Translations under genes and position numbers: made by a program
Origin: PALSA-693 sp963702305
GTDB taxonomy: Bacteria > Actinomycetota > Acidimicrobiia > Acidimicrobiales > Palsa-688
Length of the DNA: 64,000 nucleotides
NCBI GenBank assembly: GCA_963702305.1
Contig: CAVPBX010000016.1
Location: 248,001-312,000 of the forward strand
Reading direction: 5' to 3'
Shown here: piece after piece, positions 1 through 9,558 of the stretch
Numbering within the stretch: position 1 is the first letter of the stretch
How the letters are laid out: every line of letters starts with the position of its first letter
The notes under the pieces: generated by a model
Told to the model about the DNA's origin: nothing
Databases searched by the model: none
What the model saw: only the letters and a program-made list of their open reading frames with translations

Positions 1-827
1 CCCACGCCGACAACAACGTCGACATCCAGGAGTTCATGATCGTACCCGGTCGGGGCGGCATCGTTCGCCGAGGCCCTGCAGTGGGGTGCCGAGACCTACC
101 ACCACCTCAAGGCAGTTGCTCCACGAACGCGGCCTGTCCACCGCGATCGGCGACGAAGGCGGGTTCGCCCCCAACCTGCCGTCCAACGAGGATGCGGTCA
201 AGGTGCTGGTGGAGGCCATCGAGGCGGCCGGGTCGGGTGCCGGGCGACGACGTCGCCATCGCCATCGACGCCGCCGCCAGCGAGTTCTACCGCGACGGCC
301 AGTACCACCTGGCGGGCGAGGGGCGCGCCTTGCCGCCGGAGGAGTTCGTCGACTACTGGGCCGACCTGTGCGACCACTATCCGATCATCTCGCATCGAGG
401 ACGGCATGGCCGAGGACGATTGGGATGGCTGGGCCGCGCTGACCAGGCGCTCGGCGACCGGGTGCAGCTGGTCGGCGACGACATCTTCGTCACCAACGAG
501 GAGCGGCTGGCGCGGCGGCATCGACGCCGGCGTGGCCAACGCCATCCTGATCAAGGTCAACCAGATCGGCACCCTGTCGGAGACCCTGGACACCATGGCC
601 CGGGCCACCCGCGGCGTCCTACGCGTCGGTGATGTCGCACCGCTCGGGCGAGACCGAGGACACCACCATCGCCGACCTCGCGGTGGCGACCGGGTGCGGC
701 CAGATCAAGACCGGAGCCCCGGCGCGGTCGGACCGGGTGGCCAAGTACAACCAGCTGCTGCGCATCGAGGGCGGCCTCGGGGACACAGCCCGGTACCCCG
801 GGGCGGAAGGCGTTCGGGTCCCGATGA
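1..827 (+). CDS. eno: Enolase, 5'-truncated by the window and broken by about eight single-base indels
   Basis: Phosphopyruvate hydratase of glycolysis (2-phosphoglycerate to phosphoenolpyruvate). The 5' part is outside the window. Enolase core pieces appear in changing frames: HADNNVDIQEFM from position 3, IGDEGGFAPNLPSNEDA near 147-197, LVGDDIFVTNEERL near 468-510, ANAILIKVNQIGT near 537-576 (KVNQ carries a catalytic Lys), SHRSGETEDTTIADLAVA near 633-687, then IKTGAPARSDR. Breaks fall near 49, 117, 235, 392, 435, 515, 615 and 800; nearly all are extra bases. With the last one corrected the protein ends RKAFGSR at a TGA overlapping the next start (ATGA). Identity is certain. An essential gene with this many indels but intact motifs points to sequence error. 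Confidence 0.9.
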
Positions 828-1171
828 GGCGAGCCGTCCGGTTGCTGTTGGCCGCGGTGGCGGTGGGCGGGGTGCTGTTCCTGTTCATCCTCCCCGGCCG
901 GACCTGGCTGGCCCAAGGGCAAGCCAGCGCCACGGCCCAACGGGCCGACTCCGCCCTGGCGCAGGAGAACGCCGCCCTCACCAAGCAAGTGGCGCAGCTC
1001 CAGAACACCTCCTACCTCGAGCAACTGGCCCGCCAGCAGTACGGGTTGGTCATGCCCGGAGAGACCGCCTACGGCATCATCCCGCCGGCGGTGACGCCGA
1101 CCACGGTCCCGCCTCCGGCCAAACCCCACCACCACCGCAGCTTCTGGCAGAGCCTGGAGTTCTGGAACTGA
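824..1171 (+). CDS. DivIC/FtsB-like septum formation initiator
   Basis: Small bitopic divisome protein of the FtsB/DivIC family (115 aa). A short basic N-terminus precedes one membrane segment (about residues 5-22, VRLLLAAVAVGGVLFLFIL), followed by a coiled-coil-like stretch (ALAQENAALTKQVAQLQN) and the family LARQQYGLVMPGE signature. The C-terminus is rich in Pro and His. The ATG overlaps the enolase stop (ATGA). The eno-divIC order is the usual actinobacterial one. The role in division is inferred from the family. Confidence 0.88.
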   Translation: MRRAVRLLLAAVAVGGVLFLFILPGRTWLAQGQASATAQRADSALAQENAALTKQVAQLQNTSYLEQLARQQYGLVMPGETAYGIIPPAVTPTTVPPPAKPHHHRSFWQSLEFWN

Positions 1172-1192
1172 CGCAAGCCGAACCGAGCGGCG

Positions 1193-1198
1193 TAGTGT
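1193..1198 (+). promoter_or_regulatory. Putative -10 box for the Mo-hydroxylase cluster
   Basis: TAGTGT ends 7 nt before the GTG at 1206, the spacing expected of a leaderless transcript. No convincing -35. It lies in the 34-bp gap after divIC, so the cluster probably has its own promoter. Confidence 0.5.
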
Positions 1199-1205
1199 CG
1201 ACTGC

Positions 1206-3474
1206 GTGAGCATTCTCGGCAACCGGGTCCTGCGTCGCGAGGACCCCAAGTTCCTCACGACGGGCGGCGACTACGGCGACGATCTCCCTACCGACGGCGC
1301 CTTGTGGGCCACCTTCGTGCGGTCGACCATGGCCCACGCCCGGGTGGTGACGCTGGACACCAGCGACGCCCTCACCCGTCCCGGCGTGGCCGCGGTGTAC
1401 ACCGCCGCCGACGTGGACCTGCCGCCGGTCCCGGCCGGGCTGCCGGGACCGGCTGACGCCGCCATGGCCCGGCCCGTGCTGGCCGGCGACGTGGTGCGCT
1501 TCGTGGGCGAGCCGCTGGCCGTGGTACTGACCGAGGAGCGCTACCAGGGAGAGGATGCGGCCGAGGCGGTCTTCGTCGACTACGACCCGCTGCCGGCGCT
1601 CGTCGACCCGGAGGAGGCCCTCCGGGGTGAGACGGTGCTCTTCCCGGAGTTCGGCAGCAATCTGGCGACCGACTTCCGGGAGCGGCTCGACGAGAACTTC
1701 TTCGACGGATGCGAAGTCGTCGTCCGGCAGCGGGTGCTCAACCAGCGGGTGGCCCCGTGCCCCTTGGACGTTCGCGCCGGCCGGGCCGAGTGGGGCGACG
1801 ACGGACGGCTCACGCAGTGGCTGTCGACGCAGGGGCCCCACGCGGCGAAGGACACGGTGGCCGGTTTGTTCGGGTTGGCGCCCGAGCAGGTCCGGATCAT
1901 CGCGCCCGACATCGGCGGCGGGTTCGGGGCCAAGATCGGGGTCTACCCCGAGGACCTGGTCGCCGCGTGGGTGGCGCCGCGCCGAGGGGCGCCCGGTCCG
2001 CTGGACGGAGACCCGCTCCGAGAGCATGCTCGGCCTGGTCCACGGCCGCGGGCAGATCCAGGATGTGGCCATCGGCGGCACCCGGGACGGCCAGGTGCTC
2101 GCCTACCGGCTCGACATCCTCCAGGACGCCGGGGCCTATCCGGCCGTCGGGGCGTTCCTGCCCTTCCTCACCAAGATGATGGCCCCTGGCACCTATCTCA
2201 TCCCCAAGGTGTCGGCGTCGGCCTGCGCGGTCGCCACCAACAAGACGCCAGTCGGGGCCTACCGGGGGGCCGGTCGCCCGGAGGCCACCGCGGCCATCGA
2301 GCGGGCCATGGACCTCTTCGCCGCGGAGATCGGCCTCGACCCCGCCGAGGTGCGGCGTCGGAATCTGGTCCCCAAGGACGCCTTCCCCTACACCACCGTC
2401 ACCGGCTTCACCTACGACATCGGCGACTACGAGCGGGCCCTGGACCTGGCCCTGGAGGCGTCCGACTACGCCGGGTTGCGGGCCGAGCAGGCTCGCCGGC
2501 GGGCCGCAGGTGGGCCCCGGCAGCTGGGCATCGGGGTGTCCACCTACGTCGAGATCACCAATGGCCTCCCCGACACCGGCGAGTTCGCGGTCGTGGAGGT
2601 GCTGCCCACGGGCCAGGCCCGGGTGTACACGGGCAGCTCGCCCCACGGCCAGGGTCACGTGACCGCCTGGTCGATGCTCGCCAGTGAGCAACTCGGCATC
2701 CCCATGGAAGACATCGAGGTGGTGGCCAACGACACTGACCGGGTGGCCGCCGGCGGCGGCACCATGGGCTCCCGTTCCCTGCAGGCGGGCGGGTTGGCGG
2801 TCCACGAGGCGTCGGTGGCGCTGGTGGATCAAGCCCGCCGGCTCGCCGCCGAGATGCTCGAAGCCAACCCCGACGACGTGGTGCTCGACAAGGTCGACGG
2901 TCGTTTCCACGTGGCCGGCACGCCTGCGGTGGCCCGGTCCTGGGCCGAGCTGGCGGGGGCTGCCGATGACCGCGGCGGGCTCCGAGTGGAGCACAAGTCC
3001 AGCCCGTCAGCGCCGACCTTTCCCTTCGGCTCCCACGTGGCCGTCGTCGAGGTGGATGTGGAGACCGGCGCCGTCGCGTTGCAGCGGCTGGTGGCCGTCG
3101 ACGACGCCGGCACTATCCTCAATCCGCTCCTGGCCGAAGGCCAGCGCCACGGCGGCCTGGCCCAGGGCGCGGCCCAGGCCCTGATGGAGGAGGTGCGCTA
3201 CGACGCCGACGGCAACCCGGTCACCGCCAACCTCGCTGACTACGCCATGATCTCCGCCACCGAGTTGCCCAGCTTCGAGCTGGTGACGATGGAGACGCCC
3301 TCACCGATCAACGTGCTCGGGGCCAAGGGCATCGGCGAGTCGGGGACGATCGGCTCCACGCCAGCGGTGCAAAGTGCGGTCGTCGACGCCCTCGCCCATC
3401 TCGGCGTCCGCCACATCGACATGCCGACCAGCCCCCAGCGGGTCTGGGCGGCGCTCAATCAGTCCCACACATAG
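1206..3474 (+). CDS. CO/xanthine-dehydrogenase-family molybdopterin-binding large subunit (first copy), one frameshift
   Basis: Catalytic Mo-pterin subunit of a xanthine oxidase/CODH-family hydroxylase, about 755 aa. It starts with MSILGNRVLRREDP. The N-terminal part and everything after about 1975 are in different frames, joined at WVA/RAEGRPVRWTE by one extra C. Cofactor motifs are GGGFGAK (near 1915) and a VGAYRGAGRPEA loop; AYRGAGR is the form-II-like version and not the AYxCSFR of true aerobic CO dehydrogenase. The active-site Glu is in KGIGESGTIG near 3330. CO is therefore not an assured substrate; an aromatic or purine hydroxylase is equally possible. It is followed 16 bp later by the small subunit. 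Confidence 0.88.
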
Positions 3475-3490
3475 ACCAAGGGGGGATGGC

Positions 3491-3967
3491 ATGAACGTAT
3501 CCATGCGCGTCAACGGCGAGTTGCGCCAGCACGATGTGGAACCCCGCACCCTGCTGGTGCACTACCTGCGCGACACCGTCGGCCTTACCGGCACCAACAT
3601 CGGCTGCGACACGTCGTCATGCGGGGCGTGCACCATCCTGGTCGGCGGCGAATCCGTCAAGTCGTGCACCATGCTGGCGGCCCAGGCGGACGGCACCGAC
3701 ATCACCACCATCGAAGGCCTGGCCGACGGCGACCACATGCATCCCATGCAGGAGGCGTTCCGGGAGCATCACGGGTTGCAGTGCGGGTACTGCACGCCCG
3801 GCATGGTCATGGCCGCGGTGTCGCTGCTCGTGGAGCATCCCGACCCGACCGAAGCCGAGGTCCGCGAGGGCCTCGAAGGCAACTTGTGCCGCTGCACCGG
3901 CTACCACAACATCGTGCAGGCGGTCCTGGCCGCGGCCAAGGCCCCAGCGGCGAGCGCGGCGTCATGA
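3491..3967 (+). CDS. coxS: [2Fe-2S] small subunit of the Mo-hydroxylase
   Basis: Electron-transfer subunit, 158 aa, carrying two [2Fe-2S] clusters. The N-terminal plant-type ferredoxin fold has IGCDTSSCGACTIL (C-x4-C-x2-C) and a further SCTM Cys. The C-terminal helical domain has CGYCTPGM and CRCTGYHNI. The length is typical of CoxS/XdhA small subunits. The ATG lies behind a GGGGGA stretch, and the stop overlaps the next ATG (ATGA). It passes electrons from the Mo centre to the FAD subunit at 6330. It is the only small subunit here, although two large subunits flank it. Confidence 0.95.
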   Translation: MNVSMRVNGELRQHDVEPRTLLVHYLRDTVGLTGTNIGCDTSSCGACTILVGGESVKSCTMLAAQADGTDITTIEGLADGDHMHPMQEAFREHHGLQCGYCTPGMVMAAVSLLVEHPDPTEAEVREGLEGNLCRCTGYHNIVQAVLAAAKAPAASAAS

Positions 3968-6333
3968 CCGCCGTCGACGCTCCCCCAGGAGTCGTCGGCA
4001 CCCGGGTCCGGCGGCGGGAGGACCCGGCCCTGCTCACGGGGGAATCCCGTTTTGTCGCCGATCTGGTGGTGCCCGGCGCCCTGCATGCCGTGCTGGTGCG
4101 CAGCCCGGTCGCCCACGCCCGCATCCGCGCCATCGACCTGGCGCCGGCCCTGGCCCTCCCGGGCGTGGTGGCCGCTTTCACCGGCGCCGACCTCGACGCC
4201 GAGTGGGCCGGCCCGTTGCCCTGCGGCTGGCCCGTCACTGCGGACATGAAGGCCCCGGCCCATCTGCCCCTCGCGATCGGCAAGGTGTGCTACGTCGGCG
4301 ACGCGGTCGCGGTCGTATTGGCCCGCAGCGAGTACGCCGCCCACGATGCCGCCGAGGCGGTGATCGTCGATTACGACCCGCTGCCGCCGGTCGTGGACCT
4401 CGAGGACGCCGCCGCTGACCGGGTGGTCATCCATGACGACCTGGGCACCAACCGGAGTTACACCTGGGAGCTGTCGCCGGACGCGGCCGCCGTCGAGGCC
4501 GCCTTCGCCCGCGCCGCCCACACCGTGTCGGCCCGGTACGTCCAGCAACGCCTGCTGCCTTCCCCTATGGAGCCGCGCGGGGTGCTGGTGGTGCCGCAGC
4601 CGTTCGGCGGGGACTTCACCGTGTATTCCGCCACCCAGATCCCGCACATCCTGCGGGTGATGCTGGCCCTGACGGTCGGGGTGCCCGAAACCCACCTCCG
4701 GGTGGTCGCGCCCGCCGTCGGTGGCGGCTTCGGCTGCAAACTCAACGTGTACGCCGAGGAGGCCCTGGCCCTGGCGCTGGCCCGCCGCCTGCGCCAGCCG
4801 GTGCGCTGGGTGGAGGAACGGACCGAGCATTCGCAGGCGACCATCCAGGGTCGGGGCCAGATCCAGCACATCGAGTTGGCGGCCGACGCCGACGGGCGGA
4901 TCACGGCCGTCCGGGTGCGCCTGCTGGCCGACATGGGTGCCTATCTCCAGCTGGTGACCCCGGGGATACCGCTGCTCGGGGCCTTCCTGTACTCAGGCGT
5001 GTACGACGTGCCGGCGTACTCCTTTACGTGTACGTCGGTATTCACCAACAAGACGCCGACCGACGCCTACCGGGGCGCCGGCCGCCCGGAGGCGACCTAC
5101 GCCATCGAACGAGCCGTCGACGCCCTCGCCCGGCAGGTGGGCTTGGACCCGGCGGAGATTCGTCGGCGCAACTTCATCGCCGCGGACAAGTTCCCATACA
5201 GCTCGGCGGCCGGACTGGTCTACGACAGCGGCGAGTACGCCGGGGCGCTCGACAAGTGCCTGGCGCTGGCCGGCTACGACGACCTGCGGGCGGAGCAGGC
5301 CCGCCGCCGGGCGGCCGGCGACCATACTCAACTGGGCCTGGGCCTTTCGTCGTACTTCGAGATGTGCGGCCTGGCGCCGAGCCGGGTCCTGGCGTCGCTC
5401 AACTACACGGCCGGGGGCTGGGAGGCCGCCACCGTTCGGATCCTGCCGACCGCCAAGGTCCAGGTGGTCACCGGCACGTCCCCGCACGGCCAGGGTCACG
5501 AGACCAGCTGGTCGATGATCGTCGCCGACCGGCTGGGCATCAGCACCGACGACATCGAGGTGCTGCACTCGGACACCGCCATCGCGCCATACGGCCTCGA
5601 CACCTACGGATCCCGGTCGTTGGCGGTCGGGGGCACCGCGGTGTACCTGGCCACCGACCGAGTCATCGACAAGGCCCAGAAGATCGCCGCCCACCAACTG
5701 GAAGCGGCCGAGGAGGACGTCGTCTTCGTCGGCGGCCAGTTCGCCGTGCGCGGGTCGCCCGATCGGGTCATGCCGCTGGCCGCGGTGGCCTTCGAGGCGT
5801 TCACCGCCCACAACCTGCCCGACGGGATGGAGCCCAACCTGGAGGCCTCGAGCCACTTCGATCCTCCCAACTTCACCTTCCCGTTCGGCACCCATCTGGC
5901 GGTGGTCGAGGTCGACACCGAGACGGGCGGGGTGCGGTTGGTGCGGTACGTGGCCGTCGACGACTGCGGCAACCAGGTCAACCCCCTCATCGTGGAAGGG
6001 CAGCTCCACGGCGGGATCGTCCAGGGGGCGGCCCAGGCGCTGTGGGAGGAGGCCGTCTACGACGACGACGGCAACCTGTTGTCGGCCAGCCTCGTGGATT
6101 ACCTGGTGCCCTCCGCGGCGGAGGTGCCCAGTTTCGAACTGGGGTCGACGGTGACGCCGAGCCCCACCAATCCCATGGGGGTCAAGGGCGTCGGCGAAGC
6201 CGGCACCATTGGCGCCGCCCCGGCCGTCATCAACGCCGTCGTCGACGCCCTGTCGCCCTACGGCATCCACGACATCGACATGCCGGCCAGCCCCCAGCGG
6301 GTCTGGCTCGCCCTAAAGGAGGCGCAATCGTGA
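3964..6333 (+). CDS. CO/xanthine-dehydrogenase-family molybdopterin-binding large subunit (second copy)
   Basis: Second full-length catalytic subunit, 789 aa and uninterrupted. GGGFGCK near 4720 and TDAYRGAGRPEA near 5060 mark the Mo-pterin site. KGVGEAGTIG near 6185 carries the catalytic Glu. Like the first copy it has the form-II-like AYRGAGR loop. Its ATG overlaps the coxS stop and its own stop overlaps the coxM GTG. The two large subunits are clearly paralogous but diverged, so either they form one heteromeric enzyme or they are alternative catalytic subunits sharing CoxS and CoxM. The sequence does not decide between these. Confidence 0.93.
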   Translation: MTAVDAPPGVVGTRVRRREDPALLTGESRFVADLVVPGALHAVLVRSPVAHARIRAIDLAPALALPGVVAAFTGADLDAEWAGPLPCGWPVTADMKAPAHLPLAIGKVCYVGDAVAVVLARSEYAAHDAAEAVIVDYDPLPPVVDLEDAAADRVVIHDDLGTNRSYTWELSPDAAAVEAAFARAAHTVSARYVQQRLLPSPMEPRGVLVVPQPFGGDFTVYSATQIPHILRVMLALTVGVPETHLRVVAPAVGGGFGCKLNVYAEEALALALARRLRQPVRWVEERTEHSQATIQGRGQIQHIELAADADGRITAVRVRLLADMGAYLQLVTPGIPLLGAFLYSGVYDVPAYSFTCTSVFTNKTPTDAYRGAGRPEATYAIERAVDALARQVGLDPAEIRRRNFIAADKFPYSSAAGLVYDSGEYAGALDKCLALAGYDDLRAEQARRRAAGDHTQLGLGLSSYFEMCGLAPSRVLASLNYTAGGWEAATVRILPTAKVQVVTGTSPHGQGHETSWSMIVADRLGISTDDIEVLHSDTAIAPYGLDTYGSRSLAVGGTAVYLATDRVIDKAQKIAAHQLEAAEEDVVFVGGQFAVRGSPDRVMPLAAVAFEAFTAHNLPDGMEPNLEASSHFDPPNFTFPFGTHLAVVEVDTETGGVRLVRYVAVDDCGNQVNPLIVEGQLHGGIVQGAAQALWEEAVYDDDGNLLSASLVDYLVPSAAEVPSFELGSTVTPSPTNPMGVKGVGEAGTIGAAPAVINAVVDALSPYGIHDIDMPASPQRVWLALKEAQS

Positions 6334-7154
6334 TTCCCGCCGCGTTCGACTACCGGCGGGCCGAGTCCGTCGATGCCGCCGTCGCCCTGCTCGCCGAGCA
6401 CGGCGACGACGCCAAGCTGCTGGCAGGCGGGCACTCGCTGCTCCCGCTCATGAAGCTGCGGTTGGCTGCTCCGTCCGTGCTCGTCGACATCGGCCGGCTG
6501 GCCGACCTGTCGTACGTTCGGGCGGAAGGCGACCGGGTGTCGATCGGGGCCCTGACCCGCCATCGCGACCTCGAGACCAGCGAGGTGCTGCAGACCCACG
6601 CCCCCCTCCTGGCTCACGTGGCCGGCCAGGTCGGCGATCCGCAGGTCCGCCATCGCGGCACCATCGGCGGGTCGATCGCCCACGGCGACCCGGCCTCCGA
6701 CCTGCCGGCCGCCTGCCTGGCGCTCGACGCCACCTTCACCGCGGTGGGGCCCAACGGGGTCCGCCAGGTGGCGGCTACCGATTTCTTCCGCGGCTTCCTC
6801 GAGACGGCGCTGAAGCCCGACGAGGTGCTGACCGAGATCAGCGTGGCCCAGACCGACGGGGCGGGCTGGTCCTTTCAGAAGTTCAACCGGCGGGCCCAGG
6901 ACTGGGCCATCGTCGGGGTGGCGGCCGTGACCGGGTCGAGCCCCGGCATCGGGCTCGTCAACATGGGATCGGTGCCGCTGCGGGCCAGTGCGGTGGAAGC
7001 GGCCCTGGCCGGCGGCGCCTCCGCCCGCGAAGCCGCGGCCCACGCCGCCGACGGGCTCGACCCCCCGGAGGACCTCAACGCCAGCCCCGAATACCGCCGC
7101 CATCTGGTCCAGGTGCTGGTCCGCAGGGCCCTGGAGGAGGCGGGGACCCCGTAA
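6330..7154 (+). CDS. coxM: FAD-binding medium subunit of the Mo-hydroxylase
   Basis: FAD-domain subunit (274 aa) that takes electrons from the iron-sulfur subunit. It shows KLLAGGHSLLPLMKLRL (FAD pyrophosphate loop) near the N-terminus and GTIGGSIAHGDPASDLPA, the TIGG flavin motif. It ends with the CODH-type C-terminal domain. The GTG start at 6330 is supported by AAAGGAGG at 6315-6322 and by a GTGA overlap with the preceding stop. Gene order L-S-L-M differs from the textbook coxMSL. Confidence 0.95.
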   Translation: MIPAAFDYRRAESVDAAVALLAEHGDDAKLLAGGHSLLPLMKLRLAAPSVLVDIGRLADLSYVRAEGDRVSIGALTRHRDLETSEVLQTHAPLLAHVAGQVGDPQVRHRGTIGGSIAHGDPASDLPAACLALDATFTAVGPNGVRQVAATDFFRGFLETALKPDEVLTEISVAQTDGAGWSFQKFNRRAQDWAIVGVAAVTGSSPGIGLVNMGSVPLRASAVEAALAGGASAREAAAHAADGLDPPEDLNASPEYRRHLVQVLVRRALEEAGTP

Positions 7155-7157
7155 CCT

Positions 7158-8069
7158 ATGGGGGTGACCGCCCCCGCTCGTGCCGAACTCTCGGTGGAGG
7201 ACGTCGCCGCCGCGCTCGCCGACCAGGGCTACCTGGCCGACGAAGGGCTGGCGACGTCCATCTTCCTGGCCCTGGCCTTGCACCGGCCCCTGCTGCTCGA
7301 AGGCGAGGCCGGCGTCGGCAAGACCGAGGTGGCCAAGGTGCTGTCCTCGTGGACGGGCGGCGAGTTGTTGCGGCTGCAGTGCTACGAGGGCATCGACGTC
7401 TCGCAGGCGGTGTACGAGTGGGACTACGCCCGGCAGCTTCTTCACCTCCGGGCTGCGGAGGCGGGCGGATCGGGCGGGGCCGAGGAGGACGTCTACAGCG
7501 AGCGGTTCCTGGTCCGCCGCCCCCTGCTGGCGGCTATTGACCACTCCGCCGGGGCGCCACCGGTCCTGCTCATCGACGAGGTGGACCGCTCGGACGACGA
7601 GTTCGAAGCGTTCCTGCTGGAGTTCCTGTCGGAGTACACGGTGACCGTGCCGGAGCTCGGCACCTTCCGGGCGGAGGAGCCGCCGGTGGTCATCATCACG
7701 TCCAACCGCACCCGGGATGTGCACGACGCCCTCAAGCGCCGTTGCCTGTACCACTGGGTCGAACACCCGGACTTCGAGCGGGAGGTGTCCATCATCCGGC
7801 TGCGGGCCCCGTCGGCGGTGCCGGAGCTGGCCCGCCAGGTCGCGGCCGCGGTGGAGGCCCTGCGGGAGCAGCACCTGTACAAGCCCCCGGGGGTGGCCGA
7901 GTCGATCGACTGGGCCGCGGCGCTCGCCGCCCTCGGTTGCAGTCGCATCGACGAGCGCACCCTCGATCTGACCCTGGGCACCGTCCTCAAGTACCAGGAG
8001 GACCAGGCCCGGGTCCGGGCCGCGGGCATCGACGAGCTGGTCCGGACCGCGCTACGGCGCGGCGCCTGA
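7158..8069 (+). CDS. coxD: MoxR-type AAA+ ATPase, CoxD-like maturation chaperone
   Basis: MoxR-family AAA+ ATPase, 303 aa. Walker A is GEAGVGKT (residues about 50-57) and Walker B is LLIDEVDR, with ITSNRTRDVHDALKRR as the sensor/arginine-finger region. CoxD proteins help build the copper/molybdenum active site in CO dehydrogenases, working with the VWA protein encoded next. Only 3 bp separate it from coxM. In form-II-like clusters the exact metal-centre role is not established. Confidence 0.92.
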   Translation: MGVTAPARAELSVEDVAAALADQGYLADEGLATSIFLALALHRPLLLEGEAGVGKTEVAKVLSSWTGGELLRLQCYEGIDVSQAVYEWDYARQLLHLRAAEAGGSGGAEEDVYSERFLVRRPLLAAIDHSAGAPPVLLIDEVDRSDDEFEAFLLEFLSEYTVTVPELGTFRAEEPPVVIITSNRTRDVHDALKRRCLYHWVEHPDFEREVSIIRLRAPSAVPELARQVAAAVEALREQHLYKPPGVAESIDWAAALAALGCSRIDERTLDLTLGTVLKYQEDQARVRAAGIDELVRTALRRGA

Positions 8070-8085
8070 GCTGCCGGAGCGACGG

Positions 8086-9234
8086 ATGGCCGACGCCGAA
8101 CGGATCGTGGCCGGCTTTGCCCGGGCCCTCCGGGCCCAGGGCCTCTCCGTGCCGATCGGCAGTGCCGTGCTCTTCGCGGACGCCCTGGCCCGAGTCGGGC
8201 TGGGATCCCGGCAGGCGGTCTACTGGGCGGGGCGGGCCACCCTGGTCCGCCAGATCGAGGATGCGCCGGTCTACGACCGGGTCTTCGCCTCGTTCTGGGA
8301 GGATCACCTGGTAGACGGGGCCCCGGCGGGGGCGCCGGCGGCCACGCCGCTCACCCTCGCCATCGACGACGAGGATGCCGCCGACCGCCCCGACGCAGAC
8401 GAGGGGGACGCGCCCGAAGGCGAGGTGCTGGCGGTCCGCTGGTCCGCGGTGGAGATCCTGCGGCACCAGGACCTGTCGGCCTTGACCGCGGCGGAGTGGG
8501 CCGAAGCCCAGCGGCTGATCTCCGCGCTGGGCATCGCAGCCGAGACTCGCCCCTCCCGGCGCACCCGGCCGTCCCGCCACCGATCCCGTGGGCACCCCGA
8601 CCTGCGGGCCACCATGCGGCGCAACATGCGGACCGGCGGCGTGCCGATCCGGCGGTCCTGGCGGGCGCCGGTCGAGCGGCCTCGGCGCCTGGTCCTCCTG
8701 CTCGACGTGTCCGGCAGCATGGAGCCCTACGCCCGGGGTCTGGCCCGCTTCGCCCACGCCGCGGTGGCGGCCCGGCGGGCCGGCCGGGTCGAGGTGTTCA
8801 CCATGGGAACCCGCCTGACCCGGGTCACCAGGGAGCTCAACGGCCGCGACCCCGACGCGGCCCTCCGGTCGGCCGCCCGGTCGGTGAGCGACTGGTCAGG
8901 AGGGACCCGGCTGGGCGACAGCTTGCAGGAGTTCAACGACGACTGGGGCGTGCGCGGCCTGGCGCGCGGCGCCATCGTGGTCATCTGCAGCGACGGTTGG
9001 GATCGGGGGGATCCCGAGCTGATCGGCGCCGAGATGCGGCGGCTGGCTCGGGTGGCCCGCCGGGTGGTGTGGGTCAACCCGCTCAAGGCGTCGCCCGGGT
9101 ACGCCCCGCTGGCCCGTGGGATGGCTGCGGCCCTCCCGTTTGTTGATCAGTTCGTGGAAGGTCACGCGGTGTCATCGCTGGAGCACCTGGCGAAGGTCAT
9201 CGCGGGCCACGATGCACAGGAGCGACGCCCATGA
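8086..9234 (+). CDS. coxE: CoxE-like von Willebrand factor A domain protein
   Basis: VWA-domain protein (382 aa) of the CoxE family, partner of the MoxR ATPase upstream. The N-terminal ~190 residues are the CoxE-specific region. The VWA domain begins at LVLLLDVSGSMEPY, whose DxSGS forms the MIDAS metal site; GGTRLGDSLQEF and VICSDGWDRGD supply the other MIDAS residues. Its stop overlaps the next ATG. MoxR-VWA pairs act on assembly of metalloenzyme active sites. Confidence 0.92.
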   Translation: MADAERIVAGFARALRAQGLSVPIGSAVLFADALARVGLGSRQAVYWAGRATLVRQIEDAPVYDRVFASFWEDHLVDGAPAGAPAATPLTLAIDDEDAADRPDADEGDAPEGEVLAVRWSAVEILRHQDLSALTAAEWAEAQRLISALGIAAETRPSRRTRPSRHRSRGHPDLRATMRRNMRTGGVPIRRSWRAPVERPRRLVLLLDVSGSMEPYARGLARFAHAAVAARRAGRVEVFTMGTRLTRVTRELNGRDPDAALRSAARSVSDWSGGTRLGDSLQEFNDDWGVRGLARGAIVVICSDGWDRGDPELIGAEMRRLARVARRVVWVNPLKASPGYAPLARGMAAALPFVDQFVEGHAVSSLEHLAKVIAGHDAQERRP

Positions 9235-9548
9235 AGGATCTTTTGCCCGACATCGAGCGGTGGCGGGGGCAAGGCAAGCGGGTGGCCCTCGCCCGCGTGG
9301 TGGGCCTCGAGGGATCCGGGCCGCGCCTGCCGGGCGCGGCCATGGTGGTCTCGGACGCCGGCGAGGTGGCTGGTTCGGTGTCCGGCGGCTGCGTCGAAGG
9401 GGCGGTGGTCACCGAGGCCCTCGACGTGCTGGCCGGCACCGGTAAGCCCCGGCTGTGTACCTTCGGCTACTCCGACGACGAGGCCTTCGCCGTCGGCCTG
9501 ACGTGTGGGGGCACCATCCGCATCTTCGTGGAACCGCTCGACTGGTGA
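9231..9548 (+). CDS. XdhC/CoxI N-terminal-domain protein
   Basis: Short protein (105 aa) matching only the XdhC_CoxI N-terminal domain. VSGGCVEGAVV contains the conserved SGGC Cys, and GLTCGGTIRIFVEP the second conserved Cys. XdhC proteins bind and sulfurate molybdenum cofactor before its insertion into xanthine-dehydrogenase-type enzymes. The matching Rossmann domain is a separate gene starting 10 bp downstream, so XdhC is split here, as in many actinobacterial clusters. The ATG overlaps the coxE stop. Confidence 0.88.
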   Translation: MKDLLPDIERWRGQGKRVALARVVGLEGSGPRLPGAAMVVSDAGEVAGSVSGGCVEGAVVTEALDVLAGTGKPRLCTFGYSDDEAFAVGLTCGGTIRIFVEPLDW

Positions 9549-9558
9549 GCACCCCTAA

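Noticed and set aside
1..827. Enolase as a genuine pseudogene or a programmed-frameshift gene
   Set aside because: Eight scattered indels with all motifs intact and no slippery-site pattern; enolase is essential and the same indel type recurs in unrelated genes. Sequence error is simpler.
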